Below are positions 1 through 8,623 of a DNA stretch of 64,000 nt, piece by piece. The position numbers and the translations under genes are program-made. Below the pieces are notes generated by a model that saw only the letters and a list, made by a program, of their open reading frames with translations, had not been told where the DNA came from and did not search any database. The stretch is from an uncultured Clostridia bacterium (GTDB lineage Bacteria > Bacillota > Clostridia > TANB77 > CAG-508): positions 57,272-121,271 of the forward strand of contig CAKPQH010000004.1 in NCBI GenBank assembly GCA_934178475.1. The letters run 5' to 3'. The first letter of the stretch is position 1; each line of letters begins with the position of its first letter.

Positions 1-16
1 TACTATTTTTCTATAT

Positions 17-22
17 GTCAAG
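17..22 (-). promoter_or_regulatory. Candidate -35 box (TTGACA) for a gene beyond the left edge
   Basis: On the minus strand the last bases of the window read CGCTTGACATATAG, a perfect sigma-A -35 hexamer. The matching -10 and the gene lie outside the window. It sits about 50 bases downstream of the tilS stop, so the next gene (in clostridia often hpt or ftsH) may have its own promoter. A single hexamer is weak evidence. Confidence 0.3.
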
Positions 23-69
23 CGTTTTTTTATGTCATTTTTATTACAAACGTTCTGCTTTTACGGAAA

Positions 70-1059
70 CTATATTACAGGCAAAAAATAAATTTTTCCC
101 TTTTGGATCTTTACTTTTATATTCTTATTTGGCATTAAATATTTGTTGCCAATATTGTTACTACATAATTTTATTATATCTTCAATATTTATTTTTTCTA
201 CATTTTGTGTATTCCCTAAGCTTTTAGCTATTGTATATAAGATTAATCTTTTTCTAATTATTTCTTCTTCTTTATTAAATAACTTTAAATCTAAAATAAT
301 TTCATTTGATTTCTCGCTTATTTTAATTTTGTTATAATTCTCTTCTGTAATCTTTTTCATGAAATTATCTTCTTCTACAATTACATCTGACAATCTGTTC
401 ATTGTTTCTATAAAATTAGGGTTAAATTCTTTTTTGATATATGGAATAGCTATATTTCTAATTTTATTTCTTGTACAATCATTCAGAAAATTAGTTTTAT
501 CTATCCTTGGTTTTAAATTATTTTCTTCACAATAGCTTTCTATTTCTTCTCTTTCGATTTCTATTATAGGTCTGATATATTTATTGTCTCTTGTTATTTC
601 TATTCCTCTTAGTCCACTAATGCCGCTTCCTCTAAGCATATTCATAATCATTGTTTCTACTTTATCATTTTTATTGTGTGCAATTGCTATTTTATTTGCA
701 CTTTCTTTTTTCATTATTTCATCAAAAAATTGATACCTTACAACTCTTCCTGCTTCTTCATGTCCTATTTTATTATTATTAGCATATTTTGGTACATCTA
801 TTCTTTTTATATAACATTTAATATTGTTTTTTTTGCAGAAGTTTTCCACAAATTGTTCATCTTCTGTGGCTTCTTCTCTAATCATATGATTTATATGAGC
901 TACTATTAGTTCACAATTTATTTTTTTTCTTTTTTTAAGTTTTAATAAAATATCAAGCATGCTAATTGAATCTGGTCCACCAGATACTGCTACTACTATT
1001 TTATCTCCTTCTTCAATTAATTTATATTTTTTTATTGTTTCTAATACTTTATTTTCCAT
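70..1059 (-). CDS. tilS: tRNA(Ile)-lysidine synthase TilS
   Basis: TilS uses ATP and lysine to convert C34 of the CAU-anticodon tRNA-Ile to lysidine, so that it reads AUA; this matters in an AUA-rich genome like this one. The PP-loop motif SGGPDS is at residues 26-31, followed by the N-type ATP pyrophosphatase fold with the conserved IAHNKNDKVETMIMNMLRGSG segment at about 146-167. At 329 residues it is shorter than the ~430-460-residue E. coli/B. subtilis forms: the separate C-terminal tRNA-binding domain appears to be missing or much reduced, as in several short TilS proteins. The ATG at 1059 is preceded by GAGG. It follows dnaB by 8 bases, in the usual rplI-dnaB-tilS order, presumably in one transcript. 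Confidence 0.93.
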   Translation of the reverse strand: MENKVLETIKKYKLIEEGDKIVVAVSGGPDSISMLDILLKLKKRKKINCELIVAHINHMIREEATEDEQFVENFCKKNNIKCYIKRIDVPKYANNNKIGHEEAGRVVRYQFFDEIMKKESANKIAIAHNKNDKVETMIMNMLRGSGISGLRGIEITRDNKYIRPIIEIEREEIESYCEENNLKPRIDKTNFLNDCTRNKIRNIAIPYIKKEFNPNFIETMNRLSDVIVEEDNFMKKITEENYNKIKISEKSNEIILDLKLFNKEEEIIRKRLILYTIAKSLGNTQNVEKINIEDIIKLCSNNIGNKYLMPNKNIKVKIQKGKIYFLPVI

Positions 1060-1067
1060 TATATCCT

Positions 1068-2411
1068 CTATTCATCATATCCTTCTGCTAAATTTGCAAA
1101 TTTTGTATAGCTTCCCATCCATAGAAGTTTTACTGTTCCTGTTTCTCCACTTCTGTTTTTAGCAATTATAACTTCTGTTAAATCTTTATCTTCACTATCT
1201 TTATTATAATAATCATCTCTATATAAAAACATTACTATATCTGCATCTTGCTCGATAGAACCTGATTCACGCAAATCTGAAAGCATCGGCCTGTGATCTG
1301 GTCTTTGCTCTACTGCTCTTGATAACTGTGATAATGCAATTACAGGTACATTTAGTTCTTTTGCTAAAATCTTTAAAGATCTACTTATTTCTGCTATTTC
1401 TTGCTCACGGCTTCCGTTTTTGTTACTACTTCCTTTTACTAATTGCAAGTAATCTATAATAATTAACCCAATGTTTTTTTCCATTTTAAGTTTTCTACAT
1501 TTAGTTCTTATTTCCATTACAGATATACCTGGCGTATCATCTATATATATATTTGTATCTGAAAGTGGTCCAACAACACTTGCAAGCTTTACCCAATCTT
1601 CTTCATCAAGATTACCAGTTCTAACTTTATTACTATCTACCATTGCTTCACTACATAAAATTCTGTCTACTAATTGTTCTTTTGACATTTCTAAGTTAAA
1701 AATTACAACCGGTACTTTAGCTTTAGTTGCAGCGTTTGCAGCAATGTTAAGAGCAAAAGCTGATTTTCCCATTGCAGGTCTTGCAGCAAGTAATATTAGT
1801 TCTGATCCGTGAAGTCCTGCTGTTCTATAATCAAGTTTTGAAAATCCTGTTGGTACTCCTGTTATGTGTTTCTTTTGATTATATAATTCTTCCAGTTTTG
1901 TAAAGCTTTCTATTAATACATCTTTTATAGGAGCATATCCTTTTTCATTTTTATTTTGAGCAATATCAAAAATTTTCTTTTCAGCTTTATTCATTACATC
2001 TTCTACTTCTTGAGTAGGATCATAACCTAAATCTATTATTTCATTTGCTGTTTTTATTAAATTTCTTAATACTGCTTTTTCTTCAACTATATTTATATAC
2101 TTCTCTACGTTTGCTGTTGTAGGAACTTTATCCGGAAGTAGTGCCAAATATTCTAATCCACCAACTTTATCAAACATATTCATTGATTCTAGCTCATCTT
2201 TTACAGTTACAATATCTATTGGTTCAGATCTACTATACAAATTTAACATAGCTTCAAAAATTGCTTTGTTATCTTCTCTATAAAATGCATCTGATTTTAA
2301 TTTTTCAATTGCAATCATAACTGCATCTTTGTCTGTAAGCATACTACCTATTACTGCTTGCTCTGCTTCGATATCATGTGGTGGTATCTTTCCTAATTCC
2401 ATATCCATCAT
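1068..2411 (-). CDS. dnaB: Replicative DNA helicase DnaB/DnaC-type
   Basis: Hexameric 5'-3' helicase that unwinds the chromosome at the replication fork. The DnaB N-terminal helical domain covers about residues 8-110; the RecA-like C-terminal domain has Walker A AARPAMGKSAF at about 209-219 and the segment IIIDYLQL (Walker B), then LSQLSRAVEQR. Length (447 aa) is normal. The start overlaps the rplI stop: the sequence GAATGATGG gives two in-frame ATGs (2411 and 2408), and a third lies at 2402, so the exact start is uncertain by three codons. Translation is probably coupled to rplI. Confidence 0.95.
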   Translation of the reverse strand: MMDMELGKIPPHDIEAEQAVIGSMLTDKDAVMIAIEKLKSDAFYREDNKAIFEAMLNLYSRSEPIDIVTVKDELESMNMFDKVGGLEYLALLPDKVPTTANVEKYINIVEEKAVLRNLIKTANEIIDLGYDPTQEVEDVMNKAEKKIFDIAQNKNEKGYAPIKDVLIESFTKLEELYNQKKHITGVPTGFSKLDYRTAGLHGSELILLAARPAMGKSAFALNIAANAATKAKVPVVIFNLEMSKEQLVDRILCSEAMVDSNKVRTGNLDEEDWVKLASVVGPLSDTNIYIDDTPGISVMEIRTKCRKLKMEKNIGLIIIDYLQLVKGSSNKNGSREQEIAEISRSLKILAKELNVPVIALSQLSRAVEQRPDHRPMLSDLRESGSIEQDADIVMFLYRDDYYNKDSEDKDLTEVIIAKNRSGETGTVKLLWMGSYTKFANLAEGYDE

Positions 2412-2851
2412 TCTCCTAAAACTTCAACTTTTACTTTTCCAATTACTCCCTCATATAATTTCACTTGTACATTTGTAATTCCTAATGTCTTAATACTTTC
2501 TTTAAGTTCTATTTTCTTTTTATCTACTTTTATTCCTTTTTCTTCTAATTTTTCAGCAATTTCTTTTGTTGAAACTCCACCAAATATTTTTCCATTTGTT
2601 CCCGTTTTTACTTTAAAAGTTAATTTTATTTTTGTTAATTTATCTGCTATTTTTTGAGCTTCTTCTTTTTCTACATCTTTTTTATATTGTTCTGATTCTT
2701 TTTTTGATTTTAATTGTGACAAACTTGAATTATTTACTTCAACTGCTAAATTTCTAGCTAACAAATAATTTCTTGCATATCCATCTGACACATTTACTAT
2801 CTCATCTTTCTTTCCAATTGATTTTACATTTTCTTTTAATATTACTTTCAT
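2408..2851 (-). CDS. rplI: 50S ribosomal protein L9
   Basis: Large-subunit protein with an N-terminal domain bound to 23S rRNA and a C-terminal domain on a long connecting helix. The N-terminus MKVILKENVKSIGKKDEIV and the motif DGYARNYLLARNLA (about residues 24-37) are the L9 signature; residues ~45-80 form the charged linker helix. At 147 aa the length is typical. Preceded by AAAGGAG and by a good promoter at 2884-2912. First gene of the rplI-dnaB-tilS group. Confidence 0.96.
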   Translation of the reverse strand: MKVILKENVKSIGKKDEIVNVSDGYARNYLLARNLAVEVNNSSLSQLKSKKESEQYKKDVEKEEAQKIADKLTKIKLTFKVKTGTNGKIFGGVSTKEIAEKLEEKGIKVDKKKIELKESIKTLGITNVQVKLYEGVIGKVKVEVLGE

Positions 2852-2883
2852 GTTACTTCTCTCCTTTGCCTTTATTTTCCCAT

Positions 2884-2912
2884 ATTTTACTATATTTTTG
2901 TTAAAAATTCAA
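2884..2912 (-). promoter_or_regulatory. Sigma-A promoter of rplI-dnaB-tilS
   Basis: Minus strand: -35 TTGAAT (2907-2912), 17-base spacer, -10 TAAAAT (2884-2889). It lies 33 bases upstream of the rplI start. Confidence 0.6.
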
Positions 2913-3093
2913 TACAAAACCAAAATAATTCATAATAAATAACCATATAAAAGTAATTTAATAAAAGCTTTTTTTCTTTTTTCTTTTATTTATTTTATTT
3001 TTCGACATATTTATAAGACACTTTGTTTTATAAATATCACATTGCATTCCATTTTATAATTTTTTTAATAAATTTTAATATGAAAAATTAAGA

Positions 3094-3240
3094 ATGAGAA
3101 CTCGTATAAAGGATTTAAGAGAAGATCATGATTTAACTCAAGAAGTATACCTTTAGAACTTCTTTGTAAATTAGCTGATTTTTATAATTCTAGCGTAATT
3201 ATTTATTGTATTGAACTAATGATTATTTACTATACACCAA
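3094..3240 (+). pseudogene. Remnant of an XRE-family (helix-turn-helix) regulator
   Basis: The + strand reads MRTRIKDLREDHDLTQE, the standard start of a small XRE/Cro-type repressor, then after an internal loss changes frame to IPLELLCKLADFYNSS, the standard fourth/fifth helix of the same fold. About 25-30 residues including the recognition helix are missing and stops follow, so no functional repressor is made. No good ribosome-binding site is visible. It fills part of the 480-base gap between rplI and gdpP; nothing else gene-like is seen there apart from the terminator. Confidence 0.7.
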
Positions 3241-3284
3241 ATCATATACTAAAATATCTGCTGATAAATTAGTTATTTTATAAA

Positions 3285-3330
3285 ATAAAAAAAGAGCAAA
3301 ATTACTAATTAATGTAATTCGCCCTTTTTA
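3285..3330 (-). terminator. Intrinsic terminator after gdpP
   Basis: Imperfect inverted repeat (GCAAAATTAC against GTAATTCGC, flanked by A7 and T5 tracts) immediately downstream of the gdpP stop; symmetrical enough to act in both directions. Confidence 0.6.
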
Positions 3331-5352
3331 TTAATTTTCTATTTCTTCAACATATTCATTTATTTTTTCAATTAATTCTTTTTTTACTTCTTCAATTGTT
3401 TTTCCTTCAATTTGGGCTCCTGCAAGAGTTCCATGTCCTCCTCCGCCCATTTTTTCTAATATTACTTGAACATTAGTATCTCCTATAGAACGTCCACTGA
3501 TACTGATTTTTCCATCTACTGTAGCTAATACAAATGATGTAGTGATATTACCAATTGTTAAAAGTTCATCTGCAGTTTTTGCACATATTACTCCTGCATC
3601 TTTATCATCACTTTCATATGTTGCAATTCCCATAGAATTATTTATAATCTCTGTTGTTTTAACTATATCTGTTATTTTTCTATAAGTTTCCAAATCGCTT
3701 TGGAACCATTTTTTTACTTTTATAATGTCAACTCCACATCTTCTTAAATATGCAGCTGCTTCAAATGTTCTAACTCCAGTTTTAAAAGTAAAATTCTTTG
3801 TATCCATCATAATTCCAGCATACAAACATTCTGTTTCAATATCATTTAAATTACATTGTACTTCTGTATATTGAAGTAATTCTGTTACTAATTCTGATGC
3901 TGAAGATGCATACACTTCTTGGAAAGTTAGAATACTTTGTTCAATATATTCTGCACTTCTTCTGTGATGATCTATTATAGCTATTTTGTTTGTTTTCTCT
4001 AATAATGACGGAAACTCCACATAGTTCTTTTTATTTGTATCAACTATAATTAATAAAGTATTTTCTGTCATTTTGTTTTCTGCTATTTCTTTATTAATTA
4101 GAATTTCTTTATATTCCTCACTATTCTTTAATTCTTCCCCTGCTGTTTTCAATGCACTACCATCTGTTGAAATCGCAATATATGTTTCTTTTCCTAAACT
4201 TTTTGCAAGTCTATATATTCCTAAAGCTGAACCTAATGCATCTATATCAGGGTTTACATGTCCCATAATAATTACTTTTTCATTTTCAGATATTAATTCT
4301 TCCAAAGCATGTGCAACTATTCTTGCTTTTACTTTGGTCCTTTTTTCTACTTCTGTAGCTTTTCCTCCAAAGAAATGGTATTTTCCACCTTCTCTAATTG
4401 CTGCTTGATCTCCACCTCTACCTAATACAATATCCATTGTTTCTTGTGCAGATTTATATCTTTCTTTATTATTTTCTCCTTCATTAGATATTGCTATACT
4501 TAAGGTTACTTGTACCCTTCCTTGAATATTAATATCTTTTACAATATCCAAAATATTAAATTTGCTTTCTTTTATATCTTCTAGATATTTATGTTCAAAG
4601 AAATATACATATCTATCTCTATCTGATTTTATTAGTACTCCTTCTGTTTCATTGGCCCAATCATATATAGTTTTATCAATATCTGCTAATACTCTTGGTC
4701 TTTCTTCACCATCTATTTGTTGTATTGTTTCTTCATAATTATCTATAAGTATAATTCCAATACAATCCTTAGAGTCTTCATATTCTTTTTTTCTTTTTGC
4801 AATCTCTGTTTCATCTATAAAATATAAAATAATCATATATTTATTAGAAGCTTTCTTTTTATCGTTTGTACCTGATTTAACAAATTCTCCTAATATTTTA
4901 TAGTATTTATTTTCTATTTGTAGATTTCTTTTTATTGATCTATCTTTTTTGTCTTTTCTATCTTCTATTTCTTCATTAATATCATTTAATATATCATTTA
5001 TATAGTTATTTATATCTACATTTGCAAATTCTGATACGAATTTAGTACTTCTCCATATAATATTTCCATCTGTTTCTACAATTACAAGTGGATATGGTGA
5101 ATGTATTAAACTGTTCTTACCTGCTGAATTAACACTTAACGTTAAATCTTGTAGATGTTTAGATAATTCACTCTTTCTTTTGTTATTTGCAAAATAAGTA
5201 TACCCTATAACTATAGCAAAAATAACTATTGATGGTATGATAAATTTATTATTAAGTATACAAATTACAACTAGTAATATAAATATTAATATTAAATAGA
5301 TTTTAGTCCTAGAAACAAGACTATCTAATATTTTTCTGTTGTTATTTTGCAT
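3331..5352 (-). CDS. gdpP: c-di-AMP phosphodiesterase GdpP (YybT family)
   Basis: Membrane-bound enzyme that hydrolyses the second messenger c-di-AMP to pApA, affecting turgor, potassium uptake and beta-lactam tolerance. Domain order is canonical: two membrane segments in residues 17-56, a degenerate PAS domain (about 85-185), a degenerate GGDEF domain in which the signature reads GRGGDQ (about 311-316), then the DHH phosphatase with GHVNPDIDALGS (364-375) and DHHR (461-464), and a DHHA1 domain ending with GGGGHGTLAGAQ. Metal-binding residues are present, so it should be active. 673 aa is normal length. It normally sits beside rplI in Firmicutes, as here. Own promoter at 5380-5408; RBS AGGAGG before the ATG. 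Confidence 0.94.
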   Translation of the reverse strand: MQNNNRKILDSLVSRTKIYLILIFILLVVICILNNKFIIPSIVIFAIVIGYTYFANNKRKSELSKHLQDLTLSVNSAGKNSLIHSPYPLVIVETDGNIIWRSTKFVSEFANVDINNYINDILNDINEEIEDRKDKKDRSIKRNLQIENKYYKILGEFVKSGTNDKKKASNKYMIILYFIDETEIAKRKKEYEDSKDCIGIILIDNYEETIQQIDGEERPRVLADIDKTIYDWANETEGVLIKSDRDRYVYFFEHKYLEDIKESKFNILDIVKDINIQGRVQVTLSIAISNEGENNKERYKSAQETMDIVLGRGGDQAAIREGGKYHFFGGKATEVEKRTKVKARIVAHALEELISENEKVIIMGHVNPDIDALGSALGIYRLAKSLGKETYIAISTDGSALKTAGEELKNSEEYKEILINKEIAENKMTENTLLIIVDTNKKNYVEFPSLLEKTNKIAIIDHHRRSAEYIEQSILTFQEVYASSASELVTELLQYTEVQCNLNDIETECLYAGIMMDTKNFTFKTGVRTFEAAAYLRRCGVDIIKVKKWFQSDLETYRKITDIVKTTEIINNSMGIATYESDDKDAGVICAKTADELLTIGNITTSFVLATVDGKISISGRSIGDTNVQVILEKMGGGGHGTLAGAQIEGKTIEEVKKELIEKINEYVEEIEN

Positions 5353-5379
5353 AAAACCTCCTTTTATTTATCCTTTCAT

Positions 5380-5408
5380 AGTATACTCTAAATTGCTATA
5401 TTTGTCAA
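5380..5408 (-). promoter_or_regulatory. Sigma-A promoter of gdpP
   Basis: Minus strand -35 TTGACA (5403-5408), 17-base spacer, -10 TATACT (5380-5385), 28 bases upstream of the gdpP start. Divergent from the leuS promoter. Confidence 0.7.
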
Positions 5409-5415
5409 ATTTTTC

Positions 5416-5444
5416 TTGACTGTATGCACTTTTTGATATATAAT
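5416..5444 (+). promoter_or_regulatory. Sigma-A promoter of leuS
   Basis: -35 TTGACT (5416-5421), 17-base spacer, -10 TATAAT (5439-5444), 33 bases before the leuS ATG. The 5' leader is far too short for a tRNA-sensing T-box, so leuS is not controlled that way here. Confidence 0.7.
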
Positions 5445-5477
5445 TAACCCATTAAAAATGAGCGAGGTGTAGATTTT

Positions 5478-7865
5478 ATGGCATATAATTTTAAAGAAAT
5501 AGAAAAAAAATGGCAAGATAGATGGGACAAAGAAAAAACTTTTAAAACTGATATATGGGATTTCAGTAAACCTAAATATTATGCTTTAGACATGTTTCCA
5601 TATCCTTCAGGACAAGGCCTACATGTTGGTCATCCAGAAGGTTACACTGCAACAGATATCATGTCTAGAATGAGAAGAATGCAAGGATATAATGTTTTAC
5701 ACCCAATGGGTTGGGATGCTTTTGGTCTTCCAGCTGAACAATATGCTATAAAAACCGGCAATCATCCTGACGGTTTTACTAAAAATAATATAGCAACATT
5801 TAAAAGACAACTTAAAATGCTAGGTTTCTCTTTTGATTGGGACAGAGAAGTTTCAACTTGTGATCCTAGTTTTTATAAATGGACTCAATGGATTTTCAAA
5901 CAATTATATAATGATGGTTTAGCTAAACTTGTTGATATGCCTGTAAACTGGTGTGAAGAATTGGGAACTGTTTTAGCTAATGATGAAGTTATAGACGGAA
6001 AAAGTGAACGTGGAGGTTTTCCAGTTGTTCGTAAAAATATGAAACAATGGATTTTAGACATTCCTAAATATGCAGAAACTTTATTAGATGGGTTAAATGA
6101 TTTAGATTGGCCTGAATCAACTAAAGAAATACAAAGAAATTGGATAGGAAAATCTATAGGAGCTGAAGTTGAATTTAAGGTTTCAGACACAGATTATAAA
6201 TTCACAGTTTTCACAACAAGATGTGATACTTTATTTGGATCTACATATTGTGTGCTTTCTCCTGAGCATGAATTAGTAAAAAAAATAACTACTTCTGATA
6301 GAAAATTAGAAGTTAATAATTATATAGATGCAAGTTCTAAAAAATCTGATTTAGAAAGAACTGAACTTAATAAAGAAAAAACTGGTGTATTTACTGGAAG
6401 TTATGCAGTAAATCCTGTAAATAATAAAAAAATTCCTATTTGGATTTCTGATTATGTTCTTGTTACTTATGGTACTGGTGCTATTATGGCAGTTCCTGCT
6501 CATGATGAAAGAGATTATGAATTTGCGAAAAAATTCGGAATCGATATTATCCCAGTTTTAGATGGTGGAAATATTGAGGAATCAGCTTTCACTGGAGATG
6601 GACTTCATATAAACTCAGATTTTTTAAATGGCCTTAATAAAGAAGATGCAATTAACAAAATGCTTGCATGGCTTGATGATAAAAAAATCGGAAAGAAAAA
6701 AGTAAATTATAAACTTCGTGAATGGATTTTTGCAAGACAAAGATATTGGGGTGAACCTATTCCAATAGTTCATTTTGGAGATAAAACTGAAGTTCTTGAT
6801 GATTCAGAATTACCACTTATATTACCAGAACTTGAGGATTATAAACCTTCTAAAAGTGGAGCTTCTCCTCTTGAAAAAGCAACTGATTGGGTAACTGTGA
6901 CTAAAAATGGTAAAACTGGTAAAAGAGAAACTAGTACAATGCCTGGTTCTGCTGGTTCAAGTTGGTATTTCTTAAGATATATTGATCCACATAACGATAA
7001 TGAATTAGCAGATAAAAAATTACTAGAGCATTGGCTTCCTGTTGATTTATATGTCGGCGGACCAGAACATGCTGTAGGACATTTATTGTACTCTAGATTT
7101 TGGAATAATTATTTGTATAATAAAAATGTTGTTCCTGTTAAAGAACCTTTTTATAGCTTACGTCATCAAGGTATGATTTTAGGAGCTAATGGTGAAAAAA
7201 TGAGTAAATCTAAGGGAAATGTTGTTAATCCTGATGATATGGTTAAAGAATATGGTGCAGACAGTTTAAGACTTTATGAAATGTTTATGGGTCCTATTGA
7301 TGCTGCTAAACCTTGGGATCCAAATGGTATAAATGGTTGCAAAAATTTCTTAGATAGAGTTTGGAGATTATTTATGGAATCTGGTAAAATATCAGATAAA
7401 CCTAATTCTAATTTAGAAAAAATTTATCATTTTACAGTAAAAAAAGTTACTAATGATTATGAAAGTATGAATTTTAATACCGCAATTAGTCAAATGATGA
7501 TTTTTATAAATACTGTTTATAAAGAAGATAACTTACCAAAAGAATATGCTGAAGGATTTGTTAAACTTTTAAATCCTATAGCTCCTCATATAACCGAAGA
7601 ATTATGGGAATCTCTTGGACATAGTAATACCATTTCTTATGAAGAATGGCCTAAATATGATGAAGCCAAAACAATTAATGATGAAATAAATCTTCCTATC
7701 CAAATTAATGGAAAATTAAAAGCAACAATTAAGATTTCTATTGATGAAGATGAAAATATTGTTAAAGAAAAAGCTTTATCTGCTATAAATAGTAAATTAG
7801 ATGGTAAAACAATTATAAAGGAAATTTATGTAAAAAATAAAATTTATAATGTAGTTGTTAAATAA
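5478..7865 (+). CDS. leuS: Leucyl-tRNA synthetase
   Basis: Class Ia synthetase that charges tRNA-Leu with leucine. The HIGH motif is HVGH (residues 49-52) inside PYPSGQGLHVGHPEGYTATD; the KMSKS motif is EKMSKSKGN near residues 573-581. The CP1 editing domain (roughly 220-400, including TTRCDTLFGSTYCVLSPEH and GTGAIMAVPAHDERD) is complete, as is the anticodon-binding helical domain. 795 aa is close to the usual ~805. RBS GAGGTG. Standing alone between its promoter and terminator. Confidence 0.97.
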   Translation: MAYNFKEIEKKWQDRWDKEKTFKTDIWDFSKPKYYALDMFPYPSGQGLHVGHPEGYTATDIMSRMRRMQGYNVLHPMGWDAFGLPAEQYAIKTGNHPDGFTKNNIATFKRQLKMLGFSFDWDREVSTCDPSFYKWTQWIFKQLYNDGLAKLVDMPVNWCEELGTVLANDEVIDGKSERGGFPVVRKNMKQWILDIPKYAETLLDGLNDLDWPESTKEIQRNWIGKSIGAEVEFKVSDTDYKFTVFTTRCDTLFGSTYCVLSPEHELVKKITTSDRKLEVNNYIDASSKKSDLERTELNKEKTGVFTGSYAVNPVNNKKIPIWISDYVLVTYGTGAIMAVPAHDERDYEFAKKFGIDIIPVLDGGNIEESAFTGDGLHINSDFLNGLNKEDAINKMLAWLDDKKIGKKKVNYKLREWIFARQRYWGEPIPIVHFGDKTEVLDDSELPLILPELEDYKPSKSGASPLEKATDWVTVTKNGKTGKRETSTMPGSAGSSWYFLRYIDPHNDNELADKKLLEHWLPVDLYVGGPEHAVGHLLYSRFWNNYLYNKNVVPVKEPFYSLRHQGMILGANGEKMSKSKGNVVNPDDMVKEYGADSLRLYEMFMGPIDAAKPWDPNGINGCKNFLDRVWRLFMESGKISDKPNSNLEKIYHFTVKKVTNDYESMNFNTAISQMMIFINTVYKEDNLPKEYAEGFVKLLNPIAPHITEELWESLGHSNTISYEEWPKYDEAKTINDEINLPIQINGKLKATIKISIDEDENIVKEKALSAINSKLDGKTIIKEIYVKNKIYNVVVK

Positions 7866-7870
7866 TAAAA

Positions 7871-7900
7871 AACGAGGGGATTTTAACTTATCTCCTCGTT
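7871..7900. terminator. Bidirectional terminator between leuS and the Pr6Pr gene
   Basis: AACGAGGGGA (7871-7880) pairs with TCTCCTCGTT (7891-7900), flanked by A and T tracts. The minus-strand gene stop lies in its loop. Confidence 0.75.
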
Positions 7901-8550
7901 CTCTTTTTACCTATTTTGCAATCAATATAAATTAAGATATATGACATACTAATCATAAAAAACATAATTAGCATAATCCATTTTGCTACATTCATAACAC
8001 CTATACTTTCATAATCTAAAAAGAAATATGCAAATTTTTCTGAACCTCCTATATTGAAAAATCTTCCTCCAAGTTTAGCATATATATAAACATATATTAC
8101 ATAAAAGCTTGGAATAATAAGCCAATATATTGGATAGTGCATTTTGAAATTTCCTTTTTTTTCAAATAAGAAATATTCTAATATGACTAATATTGGAGAT
8201 ACAGTATGAACTAGTTTATTTGCAATATCAGTATTAGATATAGTGTTTTTAAGCAAATCCATTTGAAAGTGATTTGGCATAAGTCCAACTCTGTATACCA
8301 CAGCAGTTAAAAATATTGCCATAATAATTGCTCCTTTTAAGATATAATATATTTTATTTTTATACTCTTTTTCCCGAATATCTAATATCAAAAATATACT
8401 GTAAGAAACAAAACAAATTAAATTGCTTAACATTGTATAGTATGACAACATTGCCATTGTTGATGTAGTTTTAAATATATTTAATGATATACCAATCGCA
8501 GTAGATAAAATGATGAGTAACTTATAATATATAGAAAGTCTTCTCCGCAT
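7888..8550 (-). CDS. Pr6Pr family six-helix membrane protein
   Basis: A 220-residue integral membrane protein with about six hydrophobic segments (roughly residues 10-25, 32-53, 68-86, 112-127, 140-158, 190-208). The pattern YYTMLSNLICF near 37-47, TAVVYRVGLMP near 82-92 and HTVSPIL near 114-120 matches the Pr6Pr family, whose members have no established biochemical role. The gene ends RTRR, giving a basic cytoplasmic tail. RBS AAGGAGAG is 9 bases before the ATG. Single gene, convergent with leuS. The function is unknown. Confidence 0.7.
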   Translation of the reverse strand: MRRRLSIYYKLLIILSTAIGISLNIFKTTSTMAMLSYYTMLSNLICFVSYSIFLILDIREKEYKNKIYYILKGAIIMAIFLTAVVYRVGLMPNHFQMDLLKNTISNTDIANKLVHTVSPILVILEYFLFEKKGNFKMHYPIYWLIIPSFYVIYVYIYAKLGGRFFNIGGSEKFAYFFLDYESIGVMNVAKWIMLIMFFMISMSYILIYIDCKIGKKRTRR

Positions 8551-8623
8551 ATAAGTTTTCTCTCCTTTCAGATTTTGTCTACATAAATTATTATATCATA
8601 TTTTTTTCTCTAATCCAACTAAT

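Noticed and set aside
15..337. Plus-strand reading frames opposite tilS
   Set aside because: Hydrophobic, Phe/Leu/Ile-rich shadows of an AT-rich minus-strand gene, with no RBS; the same applies to many frames opposite real genes throughout the window.
5353..5477. T-box riboswitch before leuS
   Set aside because: Only about 27 bases separate the -10 box from the start codon; no specifier or antiterminator structure fits.
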